The translations under genes were made by a program, and so were the position numbers. Under the pieces are notes generated by a model. It was not told the DNA's origin and made no database searches. It saw nothing but the letters and a program-made list of their open reading frames with translations. A stretch of DNA of 64,000 nucleotides. Source: Sparassis latifolia. Taxonomy: Eukaryota; Basidiomycota; Agaricomycetes; Polyporales; Sparassidaceae. The DNA is taken from the NCBI GenBank assembly GCA_018466975.1, contig CM031563.1:248001-312000 (forward strand), given 5' to 3'. Shown in pieces: positions 1-10,416 of the stretch. Positions within the stretch are counted from its first letter, which is position 1, and the number at the start of each line of letters is the position of its first letter.

Positions 1-94
1 GCTCGTCAATCCACAAATCTTTCTCTTCCAAGCTGCCATCTTCGTGGGGCAGCAGACAATTGGTGAAACAGATCAAGCCGTTGGGAGCAGACAT
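1..94 (-). CDS. N-acetylglucosamine-6-phosphate deacetylase, N-terminal fragment
   Basis: Reading leftwards from the ATG at 94 gives an open frame that runs off the window edge after about 31 residues. It starts MSAPNGLICFTNC and continues with an acidic stretch and DLWIDE. A start of the type 'FTNC...EDLW(I/V)' followed by a glycine-containing turn is the usual N-terminus of fungal GlcNAc-6-phosphate deacetylases, amidohydrolases that remove the acetyl group from GlcNAc-6-P in amino-sugar catabolism. The metal-binding histidines lie outside the window, so the family call rests on this short piece alone. It is divergent from the gene at 523, with 428 bases between the two starts. Another amidohydrolase (dihydroorotase-like) is the main alternative. 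Confidence 0.5.
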   Translation of the reverse strand, partial: MSAPNGLICFTNCLLPHEDGSLEEKDLWIDE

Positions 95-522
95 GTTGGT
101 GGAAATGGTAGGAGGGAGAAACGCAGAATCTGGTGGTTACGACGCTCGCAAGGGTGCCTCTTCGAATTCCAGACATGATCGAAAAACATATGATGAGCAT
201 ATGGACGAGGCTTACGCCGATAACTCTATCGTGCCATCGACTGATCTGGGACACAGGGTGCGAACATTGGTCGAGAAATCGATCCGGACTTGCATCCATA
301 GGCCTCGCACGAGCGAGTGGCAGGTTAGAGTTCCTCAGCTGGATCACAGGCAATGATTCGCTGGAGAGCACTCGAGCAGACACGATCCCTTTGAACTGAG
401 GCGAGATAAGATAAGATCTTTTTTATCGCTGAATGGGGTCCAAAATAGGAAAGTAGGATTGCACGCGTCACGTCACGGTCTCAAACTGACAACACCGTTT
501 TACATTGCCTTTAGCACTCGCC
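95..522. promoter_or_regulatory. Divergent intergenic region
   Basis: It lies between two genes transcribed away from each other, so it should hold both promoters. Open frames here are short, overlap on both strands and have no recognisable domain. No clear TATA box or other defined element was seen. Confidence 0.4.
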
Positions 523-1640
523 ATGCCTTCGAGCAAGCTACACCTGAAGCCGACGCCAGCAGAAGAAGCAGAACATGAGTGGCGAAAGGCTCAGAAAGCG
601 GCACGGAGGGCAGCGAAGAAGAGGCGTCCTAACGAATACCCCAGCGACGAGGATGGCCGGGCGAAACGGCGGCGAGCAGATTCCTCTCATTCGCATACCG
701 GGACCACACACAAACAAGCACACGACGAGTATGGTTTTGACACCGAAGAAGAGTACGGTCCCCCTCCACCCCCTTCTGTTTCCTCCAGCCACCGCGCGCG
801 CAAGCCGGATTACGACCACATCTACGCGCAGATGCAGGAGGAGCGCTTCCGGGAGAAGATGTGGGGGGCATTGGAAGATGACGAGCGCTTGGACGCGGTC
901 GAGTCGCGCTTAAACGCGTATGCGCATGTACCCAGGAGGTGGCGAGGCGGAGGCATGGACCGGATGGATGACGACGCAGACATAAACCCACAGATGATGG
1001 AGGATGAGGACTACGCGGAGTGGATCAGGGCGGGGATGTGGAGGTACGTATGCCGGATTGGCAAAGCATTCATCGACCTGATGGTGATTGTTCAATAACT
1101 AGGAAACAGCATGCTGCAGACCATGCAGAACAAACTCGCAAGGAGGCCGAGAAGGCTGCTCGTCGAGCATATGAAGAGGCTATCAGAGAAGAAACTTCTA
1201 GGCTGGAGAAGGCAGCGGAAGAAGACAGAATGCGACGGAAGAGAGGTAGAGACCGCAAGCGCGAGGCAGAGGCGAGGGAGCAGTACAATGCTCAGTGGAA
1301 AAAGCTGCTTGAAGCGGGTGAACCACTGCACCAGCAAATCGGGTTCTCGGACGTTCCGTGGCCCGTCATGAAGACAGGAGACGCGATGTCTGTTGCAGAC
1401 CTGTCACTGCAGGCAATTTCGACGTTCTTGGTACCCGCTGAAGGGCGTGACCAAGAAGTAGATGCCGAAACTGTCAAGAGACGCAAGGACAGGCTTCGTG
1501 AGACCATGCTACGTTTTCATCCGGACAAATTCGAGGGTCGGATAATGGTACGAGTGCGAGAAGCGGATAGAGAGAAGGTCAGAGAGGCTGTTGGAGTGGT
1601 TGTGCGAATTGTCAGCGAGTTGATGGGTGGGGGAAAGTGA
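523..1640 (+). CDS. NFKBIL1-like protein with a J-domain-like C-terminus
   Basis: Two exons, 523-1043 and 1103-1640, join across a 59-base GT-AG intron whose ends restore an arginine codon. The product has about 352 residues. The first half is charged and carries a nuclear-localisation-like run (KKRRPNEY, AKRRR) and a polyproline patch. The middle is a long Lys/Glu/Arg coiled coil (TRKEAEKAARRAYEEAIREE). The C-terminus contains RFHPDKFEGR followed by VRIVSELM. That layout, a coiled coil and then an HPDKF J-domain-like end, is that of the NFKBIL1/IkBL family, a nuclear protein implicated in mRNA processing in animals. The ATG at 523 is preferred; a non-ATG start 18 bases upstream is possible but unneeded. 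Function in fungi is inferred. Confidence 0.75.
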
Positions 1641-2020
1641 AACCTACGAAGGTGTATTTTGCTCAGTTCGGACTTCAGCTACTGATGTAGCTCGTATTCA
1701 TAGATTACGGATATCCTTCATCGATCATAGTATGTACATGTACATTGTACAATGTACAAGAACACATTCTCTGCAGTTCCATCCGTGCATGCTCAGCAAC
1801 CTTCCGTGACTACGTAGTACAGGTACGAAATGTTCTCCGGATCACGACAATGTCTCGGTTGCACGACTCTCGCGGTTGTACAGCACCTGAACAACTGCGC
1901 GTTGTCGTATACCCGATGACATGTTCGGATCCAGTCCCGTCCGTTATGTGATTACCGAAAGTTTTGGTGTCTGACCACCAGCACGAACAGTCTTCATATA
2001 CTATCAGAATCGGCGACGAC
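1641..2020. other. Intergenic region between convergent genes
   Basis: This is the shared 3' flank of the genes at 523 and 2021. No gene was seen. It holds a perfect 20-base palindrome at 1739-1758 (TGTACATTGTACAATGTACA), which could form a hairpin in a transcript from either strand. Confidence 0.5.
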
Positions 2021-3157
2021 TCAAAACAGATGACATTGTGTGCGCACCATCTGATATGTCACCCCGCAGAACCGCATGAGGGAGTTTACATTGCGCTCCC
2101 GTGATGTGGACACTTCTTCAGCGATATCGTACTCCTCCATCAGTACTTTCGCAGTCTCCGCTGTGTCATGCCGACAAAATAATATATATCAGGTGAGCAC
2201 CGAAAGCGCATTTTCAAACACTGACCATCCATGTAGAATAATCCTTCGAGGTCTTTCGGGAAGAAATCGCTCACTTCTCCATTCGGCTTCAAAATGGTGT
2301 GCAATGGATCGCTCATTCGCTCCGTACTCAGCATGGAATTGCCATGCCGGCTCTCCCTAGATTCTTGCCTCAGCTCAACTCGATGACGAATACAACACGG
2401 TACCCACGAGTTGTGCAGCTGTCGCTCCAGCTCCTCCAGCTGTCGCCTATGACAGACAATCTCGTTCACAAGGTCTTGAGGTATATACTGTGGGAGCAGC
2501 AGAGAGACCTGCTCTTCCACCGCCTTGTCTATTTGTTGCGACAGCTCTTTTGCGACTGGTTCGGCAGCTTACTGGAGGACTTTCAAGCATATACGGTCTA
2601 TGATCACTCACTCGCGGTCTGGAGATGCTCGACGACATCGGTTTTCAATACATCGTCGAAGAGCCCTGTAAGAAGGTTCAGCAGATGGAATATATCAGAT
2701 TCTAATACCTGCCCGGCGCCTCACGCTGGATCTCCTCAATTTGCTCTTCCTGTCTCTGGTCTGAGGCTTTCATCTGTTCCTGAAAACTGGCATTGAAGCA
2801 AAACTCAGTATTCCTTCATACGACTAGGAATATCTGTGGTGCGACCCACTCGGCGATTCCTGGTACAGCCCGCCGTTCTGCGCGTGGTCTCTGCCCATCG
2901 GCAGTCTGTCCTGCCAATACGTCGAACGTTTTCTGAAGATGAAGCGGACATAGGTTCCCCAATCAGAATACAGGAGACTGATGCACGCGGAAATGACAAA
3001 CGCTCAGCTCATCCAAAGATCCTTTCATAGACCGGATAATCTCCGCGACAGCTGTAGCCTCCGGGACGGTCTGCGAGGTGGGCATACCGCCCTCGTGCAT
3101 TGATTGCGGGGATTGCGTCACAGTGGGTGACATCGAGGCTTGTGATGCGTGAATCAT
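2021..3157 (-). CDS. Coiled-coil protein of unknown function
   Basis: Joining exon-like blocks on the minus strand gives a continuous protein. It starts MIHASQASMSPTV (ATG at 3157), passes EIIRSMKGSLDELS, KTFDVLAGQTADGQRPR, EQMKASDQRQEEQIEEIQRE, LFDDVLKTDVVEHLQTA, EPVAKELSQQIDKAVEEQ and RRQLEELERQLHNS, and ends GVTYQMVRTQCHLF with TGA at 2021-2023. Most joins use short GT-AG introns with matching phases. The join near 2672-2715 keeps frame only with a GC-AG donor or if one base has been lost. The two Gln/Glu-rich stretches look like coiled coils. No family is recognised. A related style of coiled-coil protein is encoded, broken, in both arms of the adjacent inverted repeat, but clear homology to it was not seen. 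Confidence 0.5.
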
Positions 3158-3439
3158 GATGGTTCCCACTGATATGCAGAGCGGTATGTGGATGGTGAGT
3201 GGGCTGAAGCAATATGCGCGCGTCTTTGTGTACCGAAAGTGCATCATGTGTGTGCATCGTGCTGTGTGTGCATCGTGACCCTGAGAAGAGATTGATTTGA
3301 CGTCTTGTATCACGACGGGCAATGGCCTCGGACAATCTATCAATGGAGGTGGATTGCAGAGATGGAATAACTACAAGTCATTGCAGTTAAACGGACAGAT
3401 TTACTATCCTCCGATCATCTTCCATGTAAGGCAACCAGC

Positions 3440-4895
3440 CACAGCACAACGCCAGAGATTTTGGACGTGGGAAAATGTCAGCGGTTCCCAGATTTTCCAC
3501 GATTCTCCGTAGGTTATGACGATTGTGAAGCCTCCGAGTAATTCCTACATGCAGAACCTTAGAAAATATAGATTTTCTATCATCATGCTTTCCGAATATC
3601 GAGACTTAGACAAAATAAGACTCTTGTCAATTAGCGCCCACTGGCACAGTCACGTTCTGAGTCGCGTCGCGCCTTCTCGCGTCGCCACCACCTGACTATA
3701 TGCGCTTCAATCGCCTATATTTCTCTGCGAAAAGGGCTACACAAGTATCTACCAAGTCTTCCCTGGGTGCTCGGGTCTCGGTCTAAAGGACAACACTCAC
3801 TGATGTCTACAGCTGTTCGCATACAATGTCGCTGTGCTCGCGCTGTATCATACTTTGGATCGTGTCACTCGGATTCCTTGGGCATGTTGGTATGCTTACG
3901 GATGCGCACCTGAAGCTTCTATAACATATGTAAGCCCATGCCTTCGTTACTCAGAACTGCAGACAGTATGTGTTGACTTCTTCACTGTAACGGGCATGTC
4001 TTTCACAGCGCCATTTCCACCAGCCTCTGCGGAATCATTATCCTCGTACGCCATTGCATTCATATCCCGCTGAACCGTTACTGAACGACCACGTGCACCG
4101 ATCAGCTTTTCATCACGAAGAGCTTTTTGCAGTGCACGGAATTTCTTCTTCACGCTCTCCTCAGCATCAGATATGAGAAGATCTCGAATGGGCTTGGCCG
4201 CGCCAGGTACGAGTTCTGCGCCTGCAGCTCTGATGCCAAGTCTTGCAGTCCGCCAATGAGCCTGGCCTGTTTATCGAGCCGATCAATTGCGGTCTCGAGG
4301 CACTTTTCCTACGTCTCTGCAACTGTCTTGAAGCTCTCCATCTCCATCCTCAACAGCTCTTTTTCACCCTCCAGAACTTCGATGCGCATCTGGTGATCAG
4401 ACACCTGCGCCACAAGCATCGCCGTCTTCTGTTTCTTTGCATTCTCAGTGCTGTTCATTTCCGCCATGGCAAGAAAGTGAGGTCCTAGTACCATGAAGGT
4501 TGAAGGCGCATATGAGGCTGAGCAGTGGATGCAGATTCCGATGCTCGGGATGCAGTCTCTCTCTGCGCGCTTCTCGTTCATCAGCTGTACAATGCGAGCG
4601 TGCGCGGATATGTGATTATTTCATTAATCTATCCTAATACATCATTTCGGTGCATGCATTACTGCTTTTCATACTGCGGGAGACTGTTATATGGGCGGAC
4701 AAGGGTAGGGATGGTAAGGAGGAGGCGAGGGAAGGCAGGGTGGCACCCAGTGCGGCCGGTGAGAATATGGTAAAATGTGAGCAGAAATGCTCAGTAGAAT
4801 GATGGAACAATGCTGCAAAAACGTGTAATCGGAGGTAGATTCTCTGCACGGGGTATTTAAGGCACAATGTTGGGGAAATGTTCTAAAATCTGACA
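3440..4895. repeat. Giant inverted repeat, left arm
   Basis: This arm is the reverse complement of 4916-6370. Corresponding positions sum to 9811 over the inner part and to 9810 beyond about 3787. The shift is explained by one extra A in the left arm (gtctaaagga at 3781-3790, against gtctaagga on the right). Apart from that indel I saw no difference in the stretches compared. The arms diverge outside 3440 and 6370. No target-site duplication was seen at those outer ends. The arm carries a broken coiled-coil gene. Confidence 0.95.
3947..4581 (-). pseudogene. Broken coiled-coil gene, left-arm copy
   Basis: Mirror image of the copy at 5230-5864, reading away from the palindrome centre. It has the same reading frames, the same internal TAG and the same frameshift as that copy. 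It is described there. The only arm difference found lies outside it. Confidence 0.6.
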
Positions 4896-4915
4896 TTTCT
4901 CTAACAATCTGTCGG
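4896..4915. other. Spacer at the centre of the giant palindrome
   Basis: These 20 bases separate the arms. They are not self-complementary, and the arms pair directly outside them (TTCTAAAATCTGACA on the left against TGTCAGATTTTAGAA on the right). A real palindrome needs some asymmetry here. An assembly fold-back would also leave a short spacer. Confidence 0.9.
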
Positions 4916-6370
4916 TGTCAGATTTTAGAACATTTCCCCAACATTGTGCCTTAAATACCCCGTGCAGAGAATCTACCTCCGATTACACGTTTTTGCAGCA
5001 TTGTTCCATCATTCTACTGAGCATTTCTGCTCACATTTTACCATATTCTCACCGGCCGCACTGGGTGCCACCCTGCCTTCCCTCGCCTCCTCCTTACCAT
5101 CCCTACCCTTGTCCGCCCATATAACAGTCTCCCGCAGTATGAAAAGCAGTAATGCATGCACCGAAATGATGTATTAGGATAGATTAATGAAATAATCACA
5201 TATCCGCGCACGCTCGCATTGTACAGCTGATGAACGAGAAGCGCGCAGAGAGAGACTGCATCCCGAGCATCGGAATCTGCATCCACTGCTCAGCCTCATA
5301 TGCGCCTTCAACCTTCATGGTACTAGGACCTCACTTTCTTGCCATGGCGGAAATGAACAGCACTGAGAATGCAAAGAAACAGAAGACGGCGATGCTTGTG
5401 GCGCAGGTGTCTGATCACCAGATGCGCATCGAAGTTCTGGAGGGTGAAAAAGAGCTGTTGAGGATGGAGATGGAGAGCTTCAAGACAGTTGCAGAGACGT
5501 AGGAAAAGTGCCTCGAGACCGCAATTGATCGGCTCGATAAACAGGCCAGGCTCATTGGCGGACTGCAAGACTTGGCATCAGAGCTGCAGGCGCAGAACTC
5601 GTACCTGGCGCGGCCAAGCCCATTCGAGATCTTCTCATATCTGATGCTGAGGAGAGCGTGAAGAAGAAATTCCGTGCACTGCAAAAAGCTCTTCGTGATG
5701 AAAAGCTGATCGGTGCACGTGGTCGTTCAGTAACGGTTCAGCGGGATATGAATGCAATGGCGTACGAGGATAATGATTCCGCAGAGGCTGGTGGAAATGG
5801 CGCTGTGAAAGACATGCCCGTTACAGTGAAGAAGTCAACACATACTGTCTGCAGTTCTGAGTAACGAAGGCATGGGCTTACATATGTTATAGAAGCTTCA
5901 GGTGCGCATCCGTAAGCATACCAACATGCCCAAGGAATCCGAGTGACACGATCCAAAGTATGATACAGCGCGAGCACAGCGACATTGTATGCGAACAGCT
6001 GTAGACATCAGTGAGTGTTGTCCTTAGACCGAGACCCGAGCACCCAGGGAAGACTTGGTAGATACTTGTGTAGCCCTTTTCGCAGAGAAATATAGGCGAT
6101 TGAAGCGCATATAGTCAGGTGGTGGCGACGCGAGAAGGCGCGACGCGACTCAGAACGTGACTGTGCCAGTGGGCGCTAATTGACAAGAGTCTTATTTTGT
6201 CTAAGTCTCGATATTCGGAAAGCATGATGATAGAAAATCTATATTTTCTAAGGTTCTGCATGTAGGAATTACTCGGAGGCTTCACAATCGTCATAACCTA
6301 CGGAGAATCGTGGAAAATCTGGGAACCGCTGACATTTTCCCACGTCCAAAATCTCTGGCGTTGTGCTGTG
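4916..6370. repeat. Giant inverted repeat, right arm
   Basis: Reverse complement of 3440-4895, one base shorter because of the single indel. The repeat ends at ...TTGTGCTGTG (6370); beyond it the sequence runs into the 3' flank of the ABC transporter gene, unrelated to the left flank. Confidence 0.95.
5230..5864 (+). pseudogene. Broken coiled-coil gene, right-arm copy
   Basis: The first block contains MNSTENAKKQKTAMLVAQ and EVLEGEKELLRMEMESFK, then a TAG at about 5500. The same frame continues as EKCLETAIDRLDKQARLI and LQDLASELQAQNSYLA, so the stop looks like a CAG-to-TAG change. At about 5610 the frame must shift to reach KPIRDLLISDAEESVKKK, RALQKALRDEKLIGARGRS and the end at 5864. The heptad-like charge pattern suggests a coiled coil. 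An intron would have to be about 18 bases long to explain the shift, so decay is more likely. No family is recognised. Both arm copies share both lesions. Confidence 0.6.
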
Positions 6371-6740
6371 TCACGCTGGGGTCTCAGGCCGAACACATCC
6401 TGTTGTCAGAAAAACTCTTTGTCGAGTGCGCATCTAGAAGGTCAGAAAGAGGCTTTTAAGACACTTCCCTCTCTGCTATCTGTCTGTTGCGGCTGTTGGT
6501 AAGCCACCGTTGCCTGTCGTGTATGTAGGCGAACACGCAGGCGATTTCCACTATGCTCGTCATGAGGCCCAGGTCTACCGTATCACATTAAATAGCTCAT
6601 GAGTAGAGAGCCTGCTTGTGCCTAAATACAACATTATGCGGATAAGTCGTTGAATACAGACTGATGAGATTCTATAATGATGTCCGAGACTCCAGGTAGC
6701 CCTTCAGCAGTGGAATACTTCGTTGCGATCACATTTTGAG
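6371..6740. other. Intergenic, 3' flank of the ABC transporter gene
   Basis: No supported gene. It separates the right end of the giant inverted repeat from the transporter stop codon. Confidence 0.5.
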
Positions 6741-9700
6741 CTACAGCTGTGCCTCGGGTCGAGGCGGTGGGGAGGGGGTGTGTGAATTTATTGTAATTGT
6801 CGGTGTTGGCTTTGCTGAGCTGGATAAGGTAGATTCACCGGCGGCGGCGTTGAGCTGGGCAGCCACGAGCTCCCGGAACCTTGAGTTCTCGTTGTTGACC
6901 TAGATGGACATTATCAGCATTGCTCGTTGCAGAGAACGATACATTTGAAACGTACCAGTTGGCGAAATGTTCCCGCCTCACTGATGTGTCCATCTGGAAG
7001 AGTAAGCCACGACCATCGGTCACCCGGCTTCACAAACTTAGCGGAACAAGGCGAACCTTCTAATACAACGATTTTCTCTGCCCGCGCAATCGTCGAAAGG
7101 CGATGCGCGACGATAAGGCATGTTGTCTGTCTCGACCTGAGAATCTTGTCAATCGCGTCGTTGACCTGCCAGGTCCAAGGTGTCAGTGAAGGGGTAATAA
7201 AGGCCAGAATCGTCAATGTTCACCCGATGTTCGGATGTTGCATCTAGGGAACTAGTGGCTTCGTCAAGGGCCAAGATCGCAGGCTTCTTCAACAAGGCTC
7301 GGGCGATGGCTAGGCGCTGTCTCTGGCCACCACTGAGACTCAATCGCCCGACTAATGTTCCAGGTGAGTGTCAAGTTAACGCAACACGATGCCACCTACT
7401 TTCTGTATCGAAACCATGCGGCATTCCCCACACGAATTCACAGTTGGCCTCACGAGCCGCAGCTTCAATCTGCTCGCGAGTAGCTGACTCGTTACCATAG
7501 GCTATGTTCGACGCAATTGTTCCTGTGAACAACACGGGGTCCTAAAAAAGGGAGTCTTGAGTTATGTTCGCAGAATCAGCACGGCGGCACCACTAGCCTG
7601 AGGGACAACGCCGATCAAATTACGCCACGAGGAAGGCTTAAACTCTCGGATGTCTAGACTGACCATATCAGCACACATTCAGAAGAGTACCATGGCAGAC
7701 CTGCCTTGCCCATCAAAAGTAACTCTGCCCCTGACGGGGTCATAATACCTCATCAATAAAGCATTGATGGACGATTTGCCACTTCCACTCTTTCCGCTGA
7801 GAAGAAATGTTATCACAGGGAAGTAGCCCCTCGACAACAAACAGAATACCTACACGATCGCGACGCTCTCACCGACATTCACCTCTAAATGTAAATCTTT
7901 CAAGATCTGTACCCCTGGTCGGCTCGGATACTCGAAGCAGACATCTTCAAATCGAACAGGACCGCGGCGCGAGTGATCTACTATAATACCTGTATCTGGA
8001 GGAATTGCTGGCTTGCGATCCAGCAACTCGAAGATGCGGACACCGGCACCGACGCCCCGCATAATGGACGACTAAGAGATGGTAAAGAGTACTGCAACTT
8101 CAGTGACCATGTCGTCGACAACAGGATAACGAGTACATACGAAGAACGAGCTGAAGATATGAAGAATTAGCAAAATAATCTTGAGCTAACTATCTGCCTT
8201 ACGTTAGCATCTGTAGACCACTTCCAACATATACTGTGTACAACAGCAGACTGGTCAAGTCTCCAACAGTGATTGCTCCCTGAGTAACTAGAGATCCTCC
8301 TGCGGCAATGGTAAGTAACAAAATTCTGTGAGAGGGGAAAGTAGGGAATACACCGGGCACCTGGCACGCAGACATTGAAGCTGACTAACCATAACCGAGA
8401 AGAGCCAGAAGAGTAACATTACCACTCCACCCTGTACTACCGAAGAAGATTCCGCTGGCGATTGCCTCCTTTCGTGCAAGAGAAAGCACATTGCCAACTT
8501 TCTCGTGAAATTTCCGTTCTTCATGAGGGTGCGCGTTGAACGCTTGAACTGTACGCATTGCAGAGAGGGATTCTTGCGCAACCTAGGTAGTCAAGACAAG
8601 CAGACCGATATTGAGTAGCAATGCAAACACAATGCAAATAAACAGACCTTGGTCATGTCGCCCAGAGCTTCTTGAGTCTTGTTCGACAATCGCTTGAGAT
8701 ATCGACCGTAGAACACCTGCAGAGCCGTTTGAGATTGTCTTCGACCGTAACCAGTACAACAACGTACGACACCAAGCGAGACAGGAGGAACAACCGTGAG
8801 CATCAATAACGTTAATGTGGGTGAGATGTAGAACATAGCACCAACTGATGTAATGGTTGTGAGCAAGATTCCGAGTACTCATCACGAGTAATTACTTACG
8901 ACCAGCTGAAGCCATGATCACAGAACGTAGGCCGTCCGACAAGTTGTTTGTCAAGCTAAGTCATCAACTCAGTCACCATGTTTTCCGTAGAAGTCTATTA
9001 CAGATGCAAGCGAAGCGCGCGGTACAATTCATGACGAAGAACACTTCTTCGCAGGAGCTTCTGTTGATTTGCGGCAGCAAATAAAGATGGCACCCTTGCC
9101 TGGCCATCTTTTGGACATATCGAAAACAAAAAATGGGAGAGTAAGAATAGGCAGTTCGGGCACGGCCACTTTTCGACAATTTCCGCCGCAGTCGACGTAA
9201 TTTTGGACAGTAGCCCACCACCGAAATCGGGAATTTGGGGCCACTTTTTGACGGCGGGAAAATGGTGGTGCCCAAACTGCCTAATAGCAACATCTGATGC
9301 ATACCTTTCACCCACAATACTGGAATCCAAGCTAAGTCTGCTGAGCACATCCCCTTCGCCACGTTCAACGAATTCCACTTCTTGCCGGAGAGCTGCACCG
9401 TACATCCGCTCGCGCAAACGAGCCACTATCCGCTGACCTTCAAACGGACGTCGTTAAGTTACCCTTACATGAGGCGACATTCCAAACTTAACGACGTACC
9501 CGACAAACGCATTAGCATGGCACGTCCAGCGTTAGCCACGGCACCGGTGGTAAAGAGTAACAGTAGTAGCGCAGAAGCTTGCCACAACGAGAGGCTTAGC
9601 GGTATTTGCTACATATAACGTTCAGAACACGCTTCCGATGACACCGAACCACCACCTACGGGTTCCGTGGACGTGAAGAAATCTATGAGCTTTCCGACCG

Positions 9701-10106
9701 TGAAGGGCACACTCAAGGATATTGAAGAAGACACAACCAAGAGACCAACAGCAATTCCAAGCGGTTTGCGTTCCGGCTTCGCAAGCGCGACAATCTTGCT
9801 GAAAGACGAAGCGTTACCAGCGGCGCCTGAGATAAACGAGGGGAAGAGACGTGATAATAATGAAGACTTTGGTTTCACCGGCAGCGGTCTTGAGCGTTCT
9901 ATTGTTGACTGCGGATGTGCATCTTGAGTTGTATTTGAAGAATGAGGAGTGGAAGGAGGGGTCGGGGTTGACTGGGTCGCCAGGAATCTGCTTGCAACTC
10001 TGAACCGGTCGGACTTGCACGCCGATAAATTAAGCCTTAGCAAAGAGGAAGGGCGGATAGGCAAGACGAGAACCCTCGCCCTGAAGGTCCCCGCTACAAA
10101 TAGCAT
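6741..10106 (-). CDS. Mitochondrial ABC half-transporter (ABCB8/ABCB10/Mdl type)
   Basis: A multi-exon gene from ATG at 10106 to TAG at 6741-6743. The N-terminus ([19 protein letters not shown], then [18 protein letters not shown]) is rich in Arg/Ser and looks like a mitochondrial presequence. A transmembrane domain follows, with [38 protein letters not shown] and [18 protein letters not shown]. The nucleotide-binding domain has Walker [10 protein letters not shown], the Q-loop region [21 protein letters not shown], signature [15 protein letters not shown], Walker [13 protein letters not shown] and the H-loop IVAHRLST. One TMD plus one NBD makes it a half transporter, expected to dimerise in the inner mitochondrial membrane and export peptides or related substrates in an ATP-driven way. 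Most introns are short. The one at 8956-9304 is 349 bases and holds a MITE. All core motifs are intact, so it is probably functional. Confidence 0.9.
9148..9283. mobile_element. Small TA-flanked MITE inside an ABC transporter intron
   Basis: The ends are inverted repeats: GGCAGTTCGGGCAC near 9150 and GTGCCCAAACTGCC ending at 9281, with one mismatch. Each is bordered outside by TA, the target duplication made by Tc1/mariner-type transposases. Inside, GGCCACTTTT(C/T)GAC occurs twice. It has no coding capacity. It sits wholly within the 349-base intron, in a gene whose other introns are much shorter. Confidence 0.75.
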
Positions 10107-10416
10107 GGTAACGGCCAAGACTGAGCCGTCTGACCCTCCAGTTGGCCTTAATGGAGCTGCAGAGACGACACGGAGATGGTGGAGAGTAACTGACACGGTG
10201 AGCCGCCGCTGAGCGTGGCGTAACACACGTGATCTGCCGCGACGCGTAGCAGCTTGGTCTCCGGGTCCACGATTTCTTCTACGGAGATCGGCATTGACCT
10301 GAATTATTCCTTGCAAGTGACACAACATTTCTCAGCAGCAGTCGGGATGTAACTAACAAATTCTGCTATGTTTTTGCCGTGAAAATTCACACAAGCGTTG
10401 CTGTGATCACCGCACA
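10107..10416. other. Upstream region of the ABC transporter gene
   Basis: This is the 310 bases between the transporter start and the stop codon of the next minus-strand gene. It presumably holds the transporter promoter and the terminator of its neighbour. An in-frame extension of the transporter frame reaches 10328 but adds no recognisable sequence. Confidence 0.4.

Noticed and set aside
1..383. A 125-codon minus-strand frame covering the left edge
   Set aside because: The protein-like reading starts at 94 in another frame; the longer frame has no family features.
4634..5177. Short mirrored open frames near the palindrome centre (starting MSDFRTF or MCLKYPV)
   Set aside because: They overlap each other in different frames, lack any domain and are mirrored only because the DNA is.
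3440..6370. Reading the giant palindrome as a foldback transposon
   Set aside because: No target-site duplication is visible at the outer ends (CCAGC|CACAG on the left, CTGTG|TCACG on the right) and no transposase is present.
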